Under the pieces are notes generated by a model. It had not been told where the DNA came from and searched no databases. It was given only the letters and a program-made list of their open reading frames with translations. A stretch of 38,465 nt of DNA, taken from Gammaproteobacteria bacterium. Lineage in GTDB: Bacteria > Pseudomonadota > Gammaproteobacteria > Burkholderiales > Sulfuricellaceae. Made by a program: the position numbers and the translations under genes. Shown here in pieces: positions 22,651 through 30,532 of the stretch; position 1 is the first letter of the stretch; each line of letters begins with the position of its first letter. The stretch covers positions 1-38,465 of the forward strand of contig JAHJJI010000006.1 of the NCBI GenBank assembly GCA_018823025.1. The letters are read 5' to 3'.

Positions 22651-24477
22651 CTAGCCCTTCCTGGCCTCCAACGACATTTCCGTCAACTCCACGATCATTT
22701 CGGCCTTCAGTGTTTCCAGGGGCAGCAATGGCGTCATATCCTCAAGCGGCATGGATTTCATCGAGCCATCCGACTGGGGAAGCGCCGACACTTTCGGCGC
22801 AAGTGCCTCGTTGGCTATTAGCCGCACATCAACTAGCAAAGGGCGGGGCTGCGATAGAGCCAGCTGCAATTTGCTTTTTAATTCGGATGCATCGGCAATG
22901 CGTAAAAACGGTAGATCATAAGTAGCTGCCACCTTCTCCAGATCGGGCAGCAACAGGCCGGCCTCCGGTCCAGTTCCGACGAAGCGCCCATTGAAATAAT
23001 TGCGCTGCGTATTGCGGATCGAGGCATAGCCATCGTTATTTAATATAATCAGGCAAATGGGCAGATTGAAGGCTCGCATCGTGGCCAATTCCTGGATGTT
23101 GAGTTGCAAGCTACCATCGCTTTCTATCGCCACCATCGGCTGGCAATCGCCGGCGAAACAAGCGCCAATCGCTGCTGGCAGACCATACCCCATGGCCCCC
23201 AGACCAGAAGTCAGAAAAACGCGTTGCCCCGGTTTGTTGCGAAAGATGGTGTAGAAAGCTTCGACCGCCAGACCGGAGCTACCTGTGCTGATCGTGGTGT
23301 TTTCAGGAATGGCGTCTGACAGCGCATCCATCAACTGGTAGTGGCTAATGGGCCCGCTGAGAGAGAAGGGAGCTCCATCGTTTACCGGATAACGGCGCTT
23401 CCAGTCTGCGCAACGTTCCCGCCAGGCAGCCCAGTCAGGACAAGCGTGCTGTTTGGCATTCAGCCAAGAAGCCAGGAAGCACTTCGCATCAGACTCTATC
23501 GACAGGGTAATATCCATATCGAGCTTGTCTATCTCATTCTGATCGATATCGACGACAACCTTCTTTGCACCTCTGGCAAAGCCGCGCGAGTTGTATGCAG
23601 TAATGATATTGTCGAGCCTGCTGCCGATGCTGATGAGCAGGTCGCAATTCTGGATCGCGAAATTAGGTGCACGCAACGCGACAACGCCGGGGCGGCCCAC
23701 CAGAAAAGGATGATCATAAGGCAACAAATCGAGCGCATTCCACGTAGTCACCACTGGAATTTTCAGTTTCTCGGCCAAATCCCGGAACAAGGAAGCCCCT
23801 CCAGAAAGGCGCACACCATGACCAGCCAGCAACAGCGGGCGTTTTGACTCCGTAAGCAGCTTTTGCAGTCGCTCGACCTCGTCCGAAAAATTCTTGCGCG
23901 CAACATCCTGAATTTCACCTTGCCAATGGGGCAAATTTTCGAGTTCCACGGGAGCGCCCTGCACATCGAGCGGAACATCGATCCAAACCGGCCCGGCCCG
24001 GCCACTGCGCGCGTAATGGGCGGCACGCTCCATTTCAATAAGAATATCTTCGGGATGCTCTACGGTCACTGCGTACTTTGTGATGCTCTTAACAATTTTG
24101 ACGATATCGACTTCCTGTACGCCTTTTTGCCGCAAGGGTGAATCCCGGAGCATGTCTGCACGTTTAACCTGACCGGAAATGACCAACAGTGGTACGGATT
24201 CGATCCAGGCTCCGGCAACGGCAGTGATGGCATTGGTTGCGCCAGGGCCGGTAGTTACCACAACCACACCGATATTTTCATTGATGCGCGCGTATGCCTC
24301 GGCGGCAATGGCTGCTGCCTGTTCATGCAGACAGGCAACCGCCTCAAGGCCAGGATGCTTACCTACAGCATCCACCAAATACATGGCGCCGCCACCTGGC
24401 AGAAGAAACACATGCTTGACGCCGAGTTCAGCGACAAAGTCGGCAATAAAATCAGCAACCCGATAAGATTCGCTCAC
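22651..24477 (-). CDS. TPP-dependent acetolactate-synthase-like enzyme (possibly YerE-like)
   Basis: About 608 aa from GTG 24477. TTG 24486 (overlapping the previous TGA) and TTG 24495 are alternatives; no ATG is available. The three-domain TPP fold is clear: YRVADFIADFVAELGVKHVF with catalytic Glu E52 in LHEQAAAIAAEAYA, a middle domain (about 195-345), and the TPP/Mg site ESDGSLQLN (452-460) to ILNNDGY (478-484). It is an IlvB relative, but no small subunit (ilvN) or other branched-chain amino acid gene is near. In a CDP-sugar context the known precedent is Yersinia YerE, which transfers a two-carbon unit from pyruvate to CDP-3,6-dideoxy-4-hexulose to make branched yersiniose. It follows RfbF, RfbG, RfbH and a NeuB-like gene, which fits that chemistry. 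Family certain, substrate inferred. Confidence 0.85.
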   Translation of the reverse strand: MSESYRVADFIADFVAELGVKHVFLLPGGGAMYLVDAVGKHPGLEAVACLHEQAAAIAAEAYARINENIGVVVVTTGPGATNAITAVAGAWIESVPLLVISGQVKRADMLRDSPLRQKGVQEVDIVKIVKSITKYAVTVEHPEDILIEMERAAHYARSGRAGPVWIDVPLDVQGAPVELENLPHWQGEIQDVARKNFSDEVERLQKLLTESKRPLLLAGHGVRLSGGASLFRDLAEKLKIPVVTTWNALDLLPYDHPFLVGRPGVVALRAPNFAIQNCDLLISIGSRLDNIITAYNSRGFARGAKKVVVDIDQNEIDKLDMDITLSIESDAKCFLASWLNAKQHACPDWAAWRERCADWKRRYPVNDGAPFSLSGPISHYQLMDALSDAIPENTTISTGSSGLAVEAFYTIFRNKPGQRVFLTSGLGAMGYGLPAAIGACFAGDCQPMVAIESDGSLQLNIQELATMRAFNLPICLIILNNDGYASIRNTQRNYFNGRFVGTGPEAGLLLPDLEKVAATYDLPFLRIADASELKSKLQLALSQPRPLLVDVRLIANEALAPKVSALPQSDGSMKSMPLEDMTPLLPLETLKAEMIVELTEMSLEARKG

Positions 24478-24482
24478 TCTGT

Positions 24483-25988
24483 TCAATCCATCCAATAAGT
24501 CAACAGGCTCTTGCGCTGTTTGTTTTCCATAATTGCAGTATCCGTATAGAATGAATCGTTCTTGTCATGTGTAGTCGAGATTTCTTCGATCACCGCACCA
24601 CCTTCACTTCTGAATGCATGGCGCACCCCGGGTTCAATGGTTACTACATCGCCGGGGCGGCATACTCTAGGCACACCATCAAGTTCCAGCATTATTTCGC
24701 CGTAGAGAACATGAAAGGTCTCTTCCTTCAGTTTGTGATACTGCTCGGGGTGCGACTGACCGGGCAGGCTGACCAGCAACTTCTTGCAGTAACAGCGATT
24801 GACCACAGTGATCAATACCAAGCCATACTCGTCAAAACGATCGATCCCATAGTGATGCGAGACCTCCAGATCGGCGCTGCCGGGTACCACGATATTGGTA
24901 CGCGCGAGCAGTGCCTTGACGCGCTGGGCAATATCCCAGATGCGCGCCCTGCGGTCTTCGCAACTTGCGTTCTCTGGCGCGATAGCCTGATCGTGTGCGA
25001 TGGCGTTCGTGGCCGTAAACTCGGCATATTTAGACCAGTCATTAGCAGTGAACTGATCGGGTTGAGGTGGGAAGGCAAAGTAGATGTCTTCGCTGCGAAT
25101 CGTCTCTCCTGCTGCAATAGGTCGCCGGGCAAAGATGCCGCGCCGTAAGGAACGCAAACTGGCAGCCTCTTCCGGATTGGGCGGCAGGCGTTTGTCCCCT
25201 GCACCACACAAAGTCCACGCCTGTTGTGCTGCTTGCAACCATGCCCGAACCTGCTCAGGACTGGCTGAGTAGGTATTCAGCGGGAAGACTTCAGTAGGCA
25301 GGCCAACATGTTTCTCGAACAGCGTAACGCCCTTGGCCACCGCCAGTTTGACGATGTCCGTGTGGTCCGGGTGTTCATGCGTGGAAAAGCCGATCCGTAC
25401 GCTTGGGTAGCGTGTACGCAGGAAATCGATCTGAGACAGATGCATGTGCTCATCCGGTGTTGGGTATTCGCCCACACAATGCAGAATGGCGAAATTCTTT
25501 TGGCGGTGCGCCAGAAAACTCACCACCCGGTCAATTTCTTCCAGGCTGGCGCCGGCTGTCGAGGCGATGATCGGTTTGTCGCTCAGTACGATCCGCTCCA
25601 GCAATGGCCAGTCGGTGAAAGAGCAACTGGCGATCTTGATGATGTCAAGATTTTGGTCCTCGATGACATCGACTGACGGTTCATCGAACGGGGTCGACAT
25701 GGCGAGAAAGCCATTGGTACGCATCTCTGCCACCAAGCGGTCGAAGTTCTGCCGGCTCAGGCGCGTTTCAGAGAAGCGCTTGACGTATTTGATATCGTCG
25801 CGTCCTTTGGCCACTGGATGGATGAAGGTATCCAAATCACGGTATTGCAGCTTGAATGCGAAATGGAAGGGGAACGCCCGGCACACCTCACCAAAAGCGC
25901 GGATAACCGCCAGTCCGTGTTCGACGTCACCCATATGGTTATTGGCCATCTCCAGTACAAAGAGCGGCGTCGGAATGCTTGCGGTCAT
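24483..25988 (-). CDS. NeuB-family PEP-condensing synthase fused to a cupin
   Basis: 501 aa, against about 350 for ordinary NeuB. Residues 1-265 are a TIM barrel with FAFKLQYRD (Lys/Gln at the substrate site), MSTPFDEPSVD (97-107) and LFEKHVGL (223-230), all family active-site segments. Residues 279-335 are the SAF/antifreeze-like lid (SLRRGIFARRPIAAGETI). From about 375 to 475 there is a cupin with probable metal ligands in SHPEQYHKLKEETFHV (H413, H418, E422, H426) and GVRHAF (H457). NeuB enzymes condense PEP with an aldose such as ManNAc to give a 2-keto-3-deoxy acid. The cupin may isomerise a sugar or bind the keto acid. No CMP-sugar synthetase gene is adjacent. AAGGAA precedes the ATG; the gap to RfbH is 27 bases. 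Confidence 0.85.
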   Translation of the reverse strand: MTASIPTPLFVLEMANNHMGDVEHGLAVIRAFGEVCRAFPFHFAFKLQYRDLDTFIHPVAKGRDDIKYVKRFSETRLSRQNFDRLVAEMRTNGFLAMSTPFDEPSVDVIEDQNLDIIKIASCSFTDWPLLERIVLSDKPIIASTAGASLEEIDRVVSFLAHRQKNFAILHCVGEYPTPDEHMHLSQIDFLRTRYPSVRIGFSTHEHPDHTDIVKLAVAKGVTLFEKHVGLPTEVFPLNTYSASPEQVRAWLQAAQQAWTLCGAGDKRLPPNPEEAASLRSLRRGIFARRPIAAGETIRSEDIYFAFPPQPDQFTANDWSKYAEFTATNAIAHDQAIAPENASCEDRRARIWDIAQRVKALLARTNIVVPGSADLEVSHHYGIDRFDEYGLVLITVVNRCYCKKLLVSLPGQSHPEQYHKLKEETFHVLYGEIMLELDGVPRVCRPGDVVTIEPGVRHAFRSEGGAVIEEISTTHDKNDSFYTDTAIMENKQRKSLLTYWMD

Positions 25989-26015
25989 AGTTATAAGTTT
26001 CCTTGGTAAGTCCTG

Positions 26016-27329
26016 TTACAGACCATGGCCGAAAAACTCGGCAATCTTTTGGCTAATAAATTTCAGTTGATCCTCTACAAGCCCTGGATAGATCCCGACC
26101 CAGAACGTATCCCGCATCACACGATCGGTATTCGGTAAATTGTCCACGCAACGGTATTGCTGCTGCGCGAAGTAGGGTTGGTGCGTCAGATTGCCGGCAA
26201 ACAACAGGCGAGTGCCGATCCGGTTCTGGTCCAGATAACGCAACAGATCAACACGGTTCACGCCTGCCCCCTCTTTCAGAGTCAGAGGAAGACCGAACCA
26301 TGAAGGTCTGGAACCTGATGTAGTTATCGGCAGAATTAGAAAATCCTCAAGTGCCGACAATCGTTCCCGCAAAAAATCAAAATTTCGCTGCCTTGACTCA
26401 ACGAATCCTGGCAACCGATCCATCTGTGCTAGACCGCATGCGGCCTGCATGTCGCTGATCTTCAGATTGTAGCCCAGATGCGAATAGACATATTTATGGT
26501 CGTAACCCTCCGGCAGATCGCCCAGCTTCCAGCAGAACCGTCGACCACAGGTATTGTCGCGGCCCGGTGGGCACCAGCAGTCCCGGCCCCAGTCGCGGAT
26601 CGACTCGATGGCCCGGATGAGGGTGTCGTCGCTGGTGAAAACAGCACCGCCTTCCCCCATGGTGATGTGGTGGGCCGGATAGAAGCTGAGAGTGCCGATG
26701 TGACCGAAGGTGCCAACATGCTGGTTTCGATAGGTCGAGCCCAGTGCGTCGCAACAGTCCTCGATCACCCATAGGTCATGCTTGTGTGCCAACGCCATCA
26801 CGGCATCCACGTCGAAAGGATTGCCCAGCGTATGGGCTAGCATGATGGCGCGTGTCTTCGGCGAGACGGCCGATTCCAGCTGGCTGACATCGATGTTGTA
26901 AGTGCCGAGCTGAACATCCACGAATACTGGCGTCATCCCGTAGAGCAGCATGGGGTTGACGGTGGTCGGGAAGCCCGCCGCCACAGTGATCACCTCGTCC
27001 CCAGCCTTGAGCGCCCGCTCGCCAAGCAGTGGCGAGGTTAGCGCGGCAAACGCCACCAGATTGGCGGAAGAGCCAGAATTGACTGTCCGGACATGATTGC
27101 AACCGATGAATTCCGCCAGGCGTTTTTCCAACGCTTCGTTGAAACGTCCGGTGGTCAGCCAGCCGTCGAGGCAGGAGTCAACCATGCTGACGAATTCTTC
27201 CGGCCCAAGCACCTTACCGGAAACCGGCACGGGGTCTTCTCCTGGCCGGAAAGGAGATGCCACGTTACGGCCAGCAGCGAACTGGTGTACCTGATTTAAG
27301 ATAGCCCGACGGTCGGCATCCTGATTCAT
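26016..27329 (-). CDS. rfbH: CDP-4-keto-6-deoxy-D-glucose 3-dehydrase (E1)
   Basis: 437 aa, full length. It is a DegT-fold enzyme in which the PLP lysine is replaced by His, seen here as SFYPAHHITMGEGGAV (H220), the hallmark of this pyridoxamine-phosphate dehydratase. Cysteines in VIEDCCDALGS (C192/C193), DCWC (C251, C253) and DNTC (C261) match the positions of the [2Fe-2S] ligands of the Yersinia E1 protein. It removes the C3 hydroxyl of CDP-4-keto-6-deoxyglucose. The usual partner reductase (RfbI/E3) is not encoded in this window. ATG overlaps the rfbG stop (ATGA). The product feeds either a CDP-3,6-dideoxyhexose or, as the next genes suggest, a branched derivative. Confidence 0.95.
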   Translation of the reverse strand: MNQDADRRAILNQVHQFAAGRNVASPFRPGEDPVPVSGKVLGPEEFVSMVDSCLDGWLTTGRFNEALEKRLAEFIGCNHVRTVNSGSSANLVAFAALTSPLLGERALKAGDEVITVAAGFPTTVNPMLLYGMTPVFVDVQLGTYNIDVSQLESAVSPKTRAIMLAHTLGNPFDVDAVMALAHKHDLWVIEDCCDALGSTYRNQHVGTFGHIGTLSFYPAHHITMGEGGAVFTSDDTLIRAIESIRDWGRDCWCPPGRDNTCGRRFCWKLGDLPEGYDHKYVYSHLGYNLKISDMQAACGLAQMDRLPGFVESRQRNFDFLRERLSALEDFLILPITTSGSRPSWFGLPLTLKEGAGVNRVDLLRYLDQNRIGTRLLFAGNLTHQPYFAQQQYRCVDNLPNTDRVMRDTFWVGIYPGLVEDQLKFISQKIAEFFGHGL

Positions 27330-28378
27330 TGGGAAGGTGCCATGTATTGTTCGATCTGATTAAGAGTAAAGACGCGCATATCCTCGCCATCCATCCAGCA
27401 ACGGTGCCACTGGACTACCTGCTCCAATGCCTGGTCGATATTGAATTTAGGCTGCCAGCCAAGGAATGTTCGCGCCTTGCTGCTATCCAGTCTGAGTAGC
27501 CCGGCCTCGTGAGGATGCTGCAGAGGTCTGGCCTGCCATGAGGCTCCATCGCACCACAACATTGCCAGGCTATCGAGCAGCGCACCTACTGGGCGTATAT
27601 CTGCATCCGACGGGCCAAAATTCCAAGCCTCCGCACTTTTGCCTTGGTATAAATTTTCAGCCAATAATAAATACCCTGCCAGCGGTTCCAGTACATGTTG
27701 CCATGGCCGTACAGCTTGTGGATAGCGTACCTGAAGTTGTATTCCGCTTTGCCAGGCACGCAAAGCGTCCGGAACCAGGCGATCGGTAGCCCAGTCGCCA
27801 CCACCGATGACATTGCCAGCTCGTGCAGTCGCAATGGACACTCCCTGTTCAGCCAGAAATGAAGCTCGCCAAGAGGCGGTCACGATCTCGGCGCACGCCT
27901 TGCTGGCTGAATAGATGTCTCTGCCGCCCAGCGCTTCATTTTCCCGGTAAGGCCAAAGCCATTCGCGGTTTTCATAACATTTGTCGCTAGTGATTACGAC
28001 CACGGCTTTGACCGATGGTGTGCTACGGATGGCCTCCAGCAAATTCATAGTGCCAATCACGTTGCTGGTCATGGTCTCGACTGGATCGAGATAACTTTGC
28101 CTCACCAGCGCCTGAGCTGCCAGGTGGAAGACAATTTCGGGCTGTGCGGAAGCCATGCAGGTCTTCAAATTCGATAGGTCACGGATGTCGCCCTCGACAT
28201 GCACCATACCTTCGCCAACCTGGGCCTCGTGAAAAAGAGATGGCTTTGTCGCAGCCGGCAGGGAGTAACCGTGGACTTGTGCCCCCAGCATCTGGAGCCA
28301 GAGACTGAGCCACCCGCCTTTGAAGCCGGTATGCCCGGTGACCAATACCGATTTTTCTTGCCAAAACCCGTGCATCAT
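27326..28378 (-). CDS. rfbG: CDP-glucose 4,6-dehydratase
   Basis: 350 aa from ATG 28378. The first of two tandem ATG codons overlaps the TGA of rfbF (ATGA); the longer frame to 28414 lies inside rfbF and is rejected. VLVTGHTGFKGGWLSLWLQ is the distinctive NAD-binding motif of CDP-glucose dehydratases (GHTGFKG rather than GGAGFIG). VVITSDKCYEN gives the Thr/Ser-Asp pair, DIYSASKACAE the YxxxK, and RAGNVIGGGDWA the substrate loop. It forms CDP-4-keto-6-deoxyglucose with an internal NAD+ cycle, between rfbF and rfbH. Confidence 0.95.
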   Translation of the reverse strand: MMHGFWQEKSVLVTGHTGFKGGWLSLWLQMLGAQVHGYSLPAATKPSLFHEAQVGEGMVHVEGDIRDLSNLKTCMASAQPEIVFHLAAQALVRQSYLDPVETMTSNVIGTMNLLEAIRSTPSVKAVVVITSDKCYENREWLWPYRENEALGGRDIYSASKACAEIVTASWRASFLAEQGVSIATARAGNVIGGGDWATDRLVPDALRAWQSGIQLQVRYPQAVRPWQHVLEPLAGYLLLAENLYQGKSAEAWNFGPSDADIRPVGALLDSLAMLWCDGASWQARPLQHPHEAGLLRLDSSKARTFLGWQPKFNIDQALEQVVQWHRCWMDGEDMRVFTLNQIEQYMAPSQ

Positions 28379-29145
28379 TCCCAATTGCACCAAGGAGCAC
28401 GTTTGGCCTGCCACAATTCTTCAAGCATGGCGCGATCCCTAACAGTGTCCATGGCATGCCAGAAACCATAGTGGGTATAGGCGCTCAATTGGTCTTCCGA
28501 GGCCAGCTTCCTGAGCGGTTCATTTTCCCAGGTCGTCGAATCGCCGGAAATATAATCAAAAACCCCGTGTTCCAGAACAAAGAATCCCCCATTGATCCAG
28601 CCGCCATCACCCAGAGGTTTTTCCTGAAACGAGGCCACGCGACCCGTTTCAACTTCGAGTGCACCATACCGTCCTGGTGGCTGAACAGCCGTGACTGTAG
28701 CCATGCGGCCTTCCCGTTTATGGAAGGCCAGTAATTCAGCAATATTTACATCGGCAACACCGTCGCCGTAGGTAAAGCAGAATGATTCTCCATTGAGATA
28801 ATCTCTGACACGCTTCAATCGTCCACCTGTCATGGTGTTCTCGCCCGTATCGACCAAGGTCACGGTCCATGGTTCCGCATGTTGATGATGCACCCGCATC
28901 TGGTTGTTTTTCATATCGAAGGTCACATCGGACATGTGCAAGAAATAGTTGGCGAAGTATTCCTTGATGACATAGCCCTTGTAACCCAGGCACACCACAA
29001 AATCGTTAATGCCTTGGGCTGAAAAAATCTTCATGATGTGCCAGATGATGGGGCGTCCGCCTACCTCGATCATCGGCTTGGGCTTCAGGTGCGATTCCTC
29101 GCTGATTCGGGTTCCATAGCCACCGGCAAGAATAACGCATTTCAA
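28375..29145 (-). CDS. rfbF: Glucose-1-phosphate cytidylyltransferase
   Basis: 256 aa. KCVILAGGYGTRISEES and LKPKPMIEVGGRPIIWHI form the CTP-binding loop with the catalytic Lys; YGDGVADVNIAELL has the metal-binding Asp, and VTAVQPPGRYGALEVE is an RfbF signature. It makes CDP-glucose from CTP and glucose-1-phosphate. The start codon is TTG (29145), with AGGTGA six bases upstream and no nearby in-frame ATG that keeps the N-terminal strand. It is the first gene of the long minus-strand run, so the main promoter should lie in the AT-rich region above 29145, but I see no convincing -35/-10 pair there. Confidence 0.95.
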   Translation of the reverse strand: MKCVILAGGYGTRISEESHLKPKPMIEVGGRPIIWHIMKIFSAQGINDFVVCLGYKGYVIKEYFANYFLHMSDVTFDMKNNQMRVHHQHAEPWTVTLVDTGENTMTGGRLKRVRDYLNGESFCFTYGDGVADVNIAELLAFHKREGRMATVTAVQPPGRYGALEVETGRVASFQEKPLGDGGWINGGFFVLEHGVFDYISGDSTTWENEPLRKLASEDQLSAYTHYGFWHAMDTVRDRAMLEELWQAKRAPWCNWE

Positions 29146-29760
29146 AACGAGTCACCTACCTTTAAAAGAAGTGTTAATCAATACAGCGCTTGCGCAGTTC
29201 TGAGGCTAGAATTAATTACTGAAATTAGTCATTTTTACTGCTGGAGCTCTCTAGTTTCTGTTGTTTTCTATTCGGCATAATCAGTCGCTATTCATGATCG
29301 AACTTGCATGAGCACAATAGCGTAATCAATTGTTTTTTAATAATCAAATATTCGCCATTGACGCCGATATGTTCATCCGTGCGGAATTTTTCGATAAGCC
29401 ACGGTAAAAATGTGGCCGCTATGTTGCCAGAACCCCCACCAACACAAGTTTTTTATATAATACTACCATTGGCTTCCAATTTTTGTCTGGAGTCTTTGCC
29501 GATGTTGGGTTGGAGCAGGTGTATGCAGCAATCGCTGATACCTTGATGGGGTAAGAGCAGGGAATTGCGTGTGGTTTCAGGTGGAACAGGAAAGGGCGGC
29601 CAATTTAATGTCTATGGGTTAAATTGCCCGTCATGTGTGGCGAAGGATGGCTAAAATCCAGCGGATGAGTTGCATAAAACCAAGGAGCAACCATACCGAG
29701 AAGAATCTGAGCTAGGCTTGCTGAATATCCTAAGCGATAAATTTTACATTTGAAAGTGGA
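29146..29760. other. AT-rich intergenic region, no gene recognised
   Basis: About 600 bases between the polysaccharide run and the plus-strand genes. No ORF here has a convincing composition. A minus-strand stop-free stretch (about 29283-29450) encodes a reasonable-looking 50-residue tail (IAATFLPWLIEKFRTDEHIG) but has no start and a stop just upstream, so it may be a decayed gene end. A TATAAT (29456-29461, plus strand) lacks a -35 at proper distance. An inverted repeat (29601-29626) is listed separately. The promoter of rfbF should be near 29160-29280. Confidence 0.5.
29601..29626. repeat. Inverted repeat (8-bp arms)
   Basis: CAATTTAA (29601-29608) and TTAAATTG (29619-29626) are perfect inverted arms around a 10-base loop. 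With a small bulge the stem could extend through GGGC on the left and GCCC on the right. It lies in non-coding sequence with no T-run, so it is not a standard terminator. It could be an operator, an RNA hairpin or a relic of a mobile element. Confidence 0.5.
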
Positions 29761-29837
29761 ATGATGCGGACATTTCAAACCTCAAGCGTTACGGAGTCGT
29801 TGCCCTTTTCGGGCTACCAGGCGGGGACTGAGTCTGT

Positions 29838-30002
29838 ATGGGGGAGTCAACAGTTCCATTCCACTCCATCCGGACGATCACCCCCCCGGATTTTGATGAA
29901 TACAAACGCAAGAAAGAGCGCAAGCATCCTCACGACAATCCCAATGGTGATACTGGCAATAAGCCACCTGATCCCGATCATCAGATTGACGAATATGCTT
30001 AA
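29838..30002 (+). CDS. Small acidic/basic protein, possibly the 3' part of a frameshifted gene
   Basis: 54 aa from ATG 29838 to TAA 30002. The product is rich in charged residues, Pro and Asn (PPDFDEYKRKKERK, then DNPNGDTGNKPPDPDHQ) and ends in IDEYA, which looks like real coding sequence and not like a shadow frame. Upstream, another frame starting at ATG 29761/29764 (with GAAAG before it) also reads like protein up to about 29840 (SVTESLPFSGYQAGTESVWG). The two frames would join into one protein of about 80 aa if one base were added in the G5 run at 29840-29844. I do not recognise the family. It lies about 140 bases before the DUF2802 gene, on the same strand. Confidence 0.5.
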   Translation: MGESTVPFHSIRTITPPDFDEYKRKKERKHPHDNPNGDTGNKPPDPDHQIDEYA

Positions 30003-30142
30003 CCCGATTTTATCAATTGATGTGCGCCTTGTTAAGCTTAGGCAACCAACATCAAGATGCAGGATCAATGGGAATTTGACTGTACCTGTGCAAAATGGAT
30101 GCACAATGATATTGTGGATCACTTTTTAAGCCGAGATCCGAT

Positions 30143-30532
30143 TTGGAATCCTTTGTAATTACCTGGCGTGAATTGCTCATAGGCGCAGTTCTGGTTCTGG
30201 CGGTTTATATCGCCGAGATGCTGCTGTTGATGCGTTCTGCCAAACCCCGTGGATGGCGGATTTGGCAAAGAGGGGCTGAAGCCCACGCCAAAAGCCGTGA
30301 GGTGCAATCCTTGGAGGTAGAGTTTGCTCAGCTTCAGGGGCAAGTCGACAAGTTGCAGAAAGAGCTTGAGAAACTGAAGACACAGCAGGTTGCGGTTACC
30401 CCATATACCCACGCGATTCAAATGGCTCAGCAGGGTCTCAACGTGAATGAGGTGGCTGCCAGTTGCGGCATTTCACGCGGCGAGGCGGAGCTGATCGTCG
30501 CCATGCACCGTAATCAATCCAATGATTCATAA
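30143..30532 (+). CDS. DUF2802-family membrane-anchored coiled-coil protein
   Basis: 129 aa. An N-terminal membrane segment (LLIGAVLVLAVYIAEMLLLM) is followed by a coiled coil (about residues 50-85, heptads of Leu in LEVEFAQLQGQVDKLQKELE) and a C-terminal DUF2802 helix-turn-helix-like domain (AQQGLNVNEVAASCGISRGE). DUF2802 proteins usually sit in flagellar and chemotaxis clusters; their function is not established. The start is TTG at 30143, as no ATG or GTG is available before the membrane segment. It overlaps the next gene by 11 bases, so the two are coupled. Confidence 0.82.
   Translation: MESFVITWRELLIGAVLVLAVYIAEMLLLMRSAKPRGWRIWQRGAEAHAKSREVQSLEVEFAQLQGQVDKLQKELEKLKTQQVAVTPYTHAIQMAQQGLNVNEVAASCGISRGEAELIVAMHRNQSNDS

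Noticed and set aside
22651-24477. Acetolactate synthase for branched-chain amino acids (ilvB)
   Set aside because: No ilvN, ilvC or leu genes nearby; embedded among CDP-sugar genes with close spacing.
29456-29461. TATAAT as a plus-strand promoter
   Set aside because: The nearest -35-like TTGCCA is 26 bases away, too far, and no gene follows at a suitable distance.
30102-30116. Hairpin CACAAT-GAT-ATTGTG before the DUF2802 gene as a terminator
   Set aside because: Short AT-rich stem and the T-run is not directly after it; too weak to call.
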